64,000 nt of DNA, taken from Streptomyces sp. NBC_01707. GTDB taxonomy: Bacteria > Actinomycetota > Actinomycetes > Streptomycetales > Streptomycetaceae. Of the stretch, positions 61,504-64,000 are shown in pieces (within the stretch, counting starts at the first letter, position 1; each line of letters begins with the position of its first letter). The translations under genes and the position numbers were made by a program. Location of the stretch: the NCBI RefSeq assembly GCF_041438805.1, contig NZ_CP109190.1:7068001-7132000 (forward strand). The letters run 5' to 3'. A model generated the notes under the pieces. It made no database searches. It saw only the letters and a list, made by a program, of their open reading frames with translations, and was not told the origin of the DNA.

Positions 61504-62310
61504 ATGCGAGCCGGACCGAACAGCCGTGATGTTGCCACCGCACGTCGTACCCGCATCCACGTGGTCAGTGACGTGCATGGGAACACCGAAGCGCTGGCCC
61601 GCGCCGGGGACGGTGCGGACGCGCTCATCTGTCTCGGTGACCTGGTGCTCTTCCTCGACTACGCCGACCACTCACGCGGTATCTTCCCCGATCTCTTCGG
61701 TGTCGAGAACGCCGACCGGATCGTCGAACTGCGCACCGCCCGCCGCTTCGAGGAGGCCCGGGACTTCGGGCGTCGTCTCTGGGCGGGCCTGGACCGCAAT
61801 GCCGCCATCGTCGGCGCGGTGCGCAAGCAGTACGCCGAGTTGTTCGACGCGCTGCCCACTCCCACGTACGCCACCTACGGCAATGTCGACATCCCCGGTC
61901 TCTGGCCCGAGTACGCCCGCCCCGGCACCACCGTCCTGGACGGTGAACGCGTCGAGATCGGAGGCCGGGTCTTCGGCTTCGTCGGCGGCGGACTGCAGAC
62001 CCCGATGCGCACCCCGTACGAGATCAGTGACGAGGCGTACGCCGCCAAGGTCGAGGCGATCGGCGAGGTGGACGTCCTGTGCACGCACATCCCGCCCGAC
62101 GTGCCGGAACTGACGTACGACACGGTGGCGCGCCGCTTCGAGCGCGGCAGCCGGGCCCTGCTCGACGCGATCCGCCGGTCCCGCCCCCGGTACGCGCTTT
62201 TCGGCCATGTCCACCAGCCGCTGGTCCGCCGGATGCGGATCGGTGCCACCGAATGTGTGAACGTCGGGCACTTCGCCTCGACCGGCCGGCCGTGGGCCCT
62301 GGAGTGGTGA
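61504..62310 (+). CDS. Calcineurin-like metallophosphoesterase
   Basis: 268 residues. The two-metal phosphoesterase motifs are present: RIHVVSDVHGNTEAL (DxH), DALICLGDLVLFLDY (GD), ATYGNVDIPGL (GNxD variant of GNHD), VDVLCTHIPPDVPE (His) and LFGHVHQPLVRRM (GHxH). The substrate is unknown; such small enzymes hydrolyse phosphodiesters or phosphomonoesters. The ATG lies just after TAGGGT, so the mRNA may be leaderless. It is divergent from the acyl-CoA ligase gene. Confidence 0.88.
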   Translation: MRAGPNSRDVATARRTRIHVVSDVHGNTEALARAGDGADALICLGDLVLFLDYADHSRGIFPDLFGVENADRIVELRTARRFEEARDFGRRLWAGLDRNAAIVGAVRKQYAELFDALPTPTYATYGNVDIPGLWPEYARPGTTVLDGERVEIGGRVFGFVGGGLQTPMRTPYEISDEAYAAKVEAIGEVDVLCTHIPPDVPELTYDTVARRFERGSRALLDAIRRSRPRYALFGHVHQPLVRRMRIGATECVNVGHFASTGRPWALEW

Positions 62311-62442
62311 CCAGGAGCGGCGGCCGGGACCGGTGGGCCGTGCCGACCGGACCCTGGGACGATGCGCCCCGCGCACGCGATAGCCTTCTGGCGGCAGGCC
62401 TCTGCCGACCGACCGGTACCCCGCACTGGAGGAGCCACAGCG

Positions 62443-62892
62443 ATGGCTGAACACACCAGCTCGAGCATCACGATCGAGGCGGCACCGGCCGACGTCATGG
62501 GCGTGATCGCCGACTTCGACCGTTACCCGGAGTGGACCGGCGAGGTCAAGGAGGCCGAAATCCTTGCCAAGGACGACAACGGCCGCGCCGAGAAGGTGCG
62601 CCTCGTCCTCGATGCCGGTGCGATCAAGGACGACCACACCCTCGCGTACACCTGGATCGGGGAGCACGAGGTCAGCTGGACCCTGGTCAAGTCCCAGATG
62701 CTGCGCGCCATCGACGGCTCCTACGCGCTGGCCCCGATCGGTGACGGCAGCCGAACCGAGGTCACCTACCGGCTGACCGTCGACGTCAAGATCCCGATGC
62801 TCGGCATGATCAAGCGCAAGGCCGAGAAGGTCATCATCGACCGCGCACTGGCCGGTCTGAAGAAGCGCGTCGAGTCCGTTCCGCAGGGCTGA
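62443..62892 (+). CDS. SRPBCC (START-like) protein, cyclase/dehydrase type
   Basis: 149 residues. The helix-grip fold is clear: SSSITIEAAPADVMGVIADFDRYPEWTGEVKEAEILAKDDNG, RLVLDAGAIKDDHTLAYTWI, then VKSQMLRAIDGSYALAPIGDGSRTEVTYRLTVDVKIPMLGMIKRKAEKVIIDRALAGLKKRVES. It would bind a hydrophobic ligand. GGAGGAG lies 8 nt before the ATG. The ArsA-like gene starts 4 bp after it, so they are one operon, as in mycobacteria (from memory). Confidence 0.9.
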   Translation: MAEHTSSSITIEAAPADVMGVIADFDRYPEWTGEVKEAEILAKDDNGRAEKVRLVLDAGAIKDDHTLAYTWIGEHEVSWTLVKSQMLRAIDGSYALAPIGDGSRTEVTYRLTVDVKIPMLGMIKRKAEKVIIDRALAGLKKRVESVPQG

Positions 62893-62896
62893 CCCG

Positions 62897-64000
62897 GTGC
62901 GTACGGTCCTCGTCACCGGCCCCGGCGGCGCCGGCCGTACCACCGTCGCGGCGGCGACCGCGCTGGCCGCCGCCCGCCGCGGCAGCCGCACGCTGCTGCT
63001 GTCCGCCGACGCCATACCCGGCTTCCCCGACGCCACGGAACCCACCGAGGTCACCGAAGGACTCCGGTTCGCCCGCGTCGACTCCGGCGAGCACTTCCGC
63101 GCCGAACTCCTGGCCCTCCAGGACCAGGCGTCCCCGGTACTGGACCTCCTCGGCGGCAACCGGCTCGACGCCGAGGAGCTGACCGAACTCCCCGGCAGCG
63201 GCCAACTCGCCCTGCTGCACACCCTGCGCCGCGCCGCCGAGGGCGACTGGTCGCACGACGGCCACGAGCTTCTCGTCGTCGACCTCCCGCCGCTGCGCGA
63301 AGCCCTCGCCGTCCTCGCCCTGCCCGAGCAGCTGCGCCGCTATCTGCGTCGCCTGCTGCCCCCGGAGCGCCAGGCCGCCCGCGCTCTGCGCCCGATGCTG
63401 GCACAGCTCGCCGGCGTTCCGATGCCCGCCCAGTGGCTTTACGAGACCGCCGCCCGACGCGACGCCGAGCTGGCCGCCGTCCAGACGCTGATCGAGGACC
63501 GGGGCACCACGGTCCGTCTCGTCGCCGAACCCGGACCCGCCGCCGAGGACGCCCTGCGCGCAGCCCGCACCGCACTCGCCCTGCACGGGCTGCGCGTCGA
63601 CACCCTCACCGTCAACCGGGTGCTGCCCCGTCACTCGTCCGACCCGTGGTTCGCCGCGCTCGCCGCACAGCAGGAGAAGTGCGTCGACCACTGGTACGAG
63701 GAGTGGGCGCCCGCCACCTCCCTGTGCGAGGTGCCCCACCTCGGCCGGGACCCGCAGGGACTCGACGACCTCACTCTTCTCGACACCGGGGCGAACCGCA
63801 CCGCCTTCGAGGCGGCGGGCACCGGGGGAGGCCGCTTCGAGGGCGACGGGCTCGCCGTCGAACCCGCCGACCGGACGGCCGGGCGTGCCGACAACCCCTG
63901 GTGGATCGAGGGCCCGAGCGCCCCGGACGGCCCCGATGGGGTCCTGGTCTGGTGCCTGCCGCTGCCCGGAGCCGTCAAGGAGGAGCTCCAGCTGGTGCGG
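62897..64000 (+). CDS. ArsA-like ATPase, partial (cut by window end)
   Basis: The first 368 residues, open at the window edge. The N terminus VRTVLVTGPGGAGRTTVAAATALAAARRGSRTLLLSADA is the ArsA/MinD deviant Walker A region, but both lysines are changed: GKGGxGKT became GPGGAGRT. HELLVVDLPPLREALAVLALPEQLRRYLRRLLPPE matches the switch and helix region of the family, and VDTLTVNRVLPR follows. ATP hydrolysis may be weak or absent. GTG start, 4 bp after the SRPBCC stop. The usual second ArsA gene of such loci may lie past the edge. Confidence 0.85.
   Translation, partial: MRTVLVTGPGGAGRTTVAAATALAAARRGSRTLLLSADAIPGFPDATEPTEVTEGLRFARVDSGEHFRAELLALQDQASPVLDLLGGNRLDAEELTELPGSGQLALLHTLRRAAEGDWSHDGHELLVVDLPPLREALAVLALPEQLRRYLRRLLPPERQAARALRPMLAQLAGVPMPAQWLYETAARRDAELAAVQTLIEDRGTTVRLVAEPGPAAEDALRAARTALALHGLRVDTLTVNRVLPRHSSDPWFAALAAQQEKCVDHWYEEWAPATSLCEVPHLGRDPQGLDDLTLLDTGANRTAFEAAGTGGGRFEGDGLAVEPADRTAGRADNPWWIEGPSAPDGPDGVLVWCLPLPGAVKEELQLVR

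Overview
The window is a high-GC actinomycete chromosome segment and almost certainly Streptomyces. GC is about 70%, GTG starts are common (a few TTG, one apparent CTG), and genes often overlap by 4 bp (ATGA/GTGA). The protein families and their order match, from memory, the core Streptomyces region holding the qcrCAB/ctaCDFE respiratory genes. Parts of the order (E2/E3, pepA, cobS/cobT, adenosine kinase, ctaC, ctaE-qcrCAB-trpD, NlpC/P60, pimB, fadD15, SRPBCC, ArsA-like ATPase) also recall the Mycobacterium tuberculosis Rv2180s-Rv2210s region. This is therefore an ancestral actinobacterial housekeeping block. I see no tRNA, rRNA, insertion sequence, prophage or CRISPR array.

Layout. 1-3.2 kb: SDR/epimerase, GNAT acetyltransferase, DUF4240 protein, WYL regulator. 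3.3-12.2 kb: central carbon block on the minus strand, with pyruvate dehydrogenase E1 (aceE), an FCD-type GntR regulator, a two-lipoyl E2 and lipoamide dehydrogenase E3, then leucyl aminopeptidase. 12.4-20.8 kb: a GH114-like lipoprotein, then a cobalamin assembly group (cobS, cobT, a carboxyl-methyltransferase-like protein, a cobU with an extra N-terminal metallo-beta-lactamase-like domain). This group is interrupted by three membrane proteins (an uncharacterised His/Asp-motif protein, a rhomboid-like protein and an MprF/LysX-type lysyltransferase). 20.8-30.6 kb: envelope stress and export, with an HtrA-like lipoprotein, a methyltransferase, a DUF3043 protein, PspA and its partner, a NarL-type two-component system and a large RND transporter. 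30.7-37 kb: quinolinate synthase, A-type Fe-S carrier, a membrane-anchored hypothetical, adenosine kinase, and a cysteine desulfurase fused to a TusA domain.

37.3-46.6 kb encodes the terminal respiratory branch: ctaC-ctaD-ctaF as one overlapping operon, then an L,D-transpeptidase and an orphan receiver protein, then ctaE-qcrC-qcrA-qcrB. Together these make the cytochrome bcc-aa3 supercomplex. 46.7-57 kb: trpD, a SAM-IV riboswitch before a class V aminotransferase, Lrp-like and rhomboid proteins, a Zn-ribbon protein, a NYN-domain protein, a ydaO (c-di-AMP) riboswitch before an NlpC/P60 endopeptidase, a second NlpC/P60 paralogue, and a gluzincin-like lipoprotein. 57-64 kb: GT87 mannosyltransferase-like protein, PimB'-like glycosyltransferase, SapA-like secreted protein, FadD15-like acyl-CoA ligase, metallophosphoesterase, SRPBCC protein, and an ArsA-like ATPase cut by the window end.

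Most transcription units end in strong inverted repeats, listed as terminators. The more interesting signals are regulatory or architectural: palindromes at aceE, gntR and ctaE; two riboswitches, one with a following mini-ORF; an apparent CTG start; long antisense 3' overlaps; two unusual domain fusions; and a P-loop ATPase lacking the Walker A lysine. I found no clearly new multi-gene system. The best candidate for unknown biology is the membrane-protein trio at 14.1-17.4 kb.
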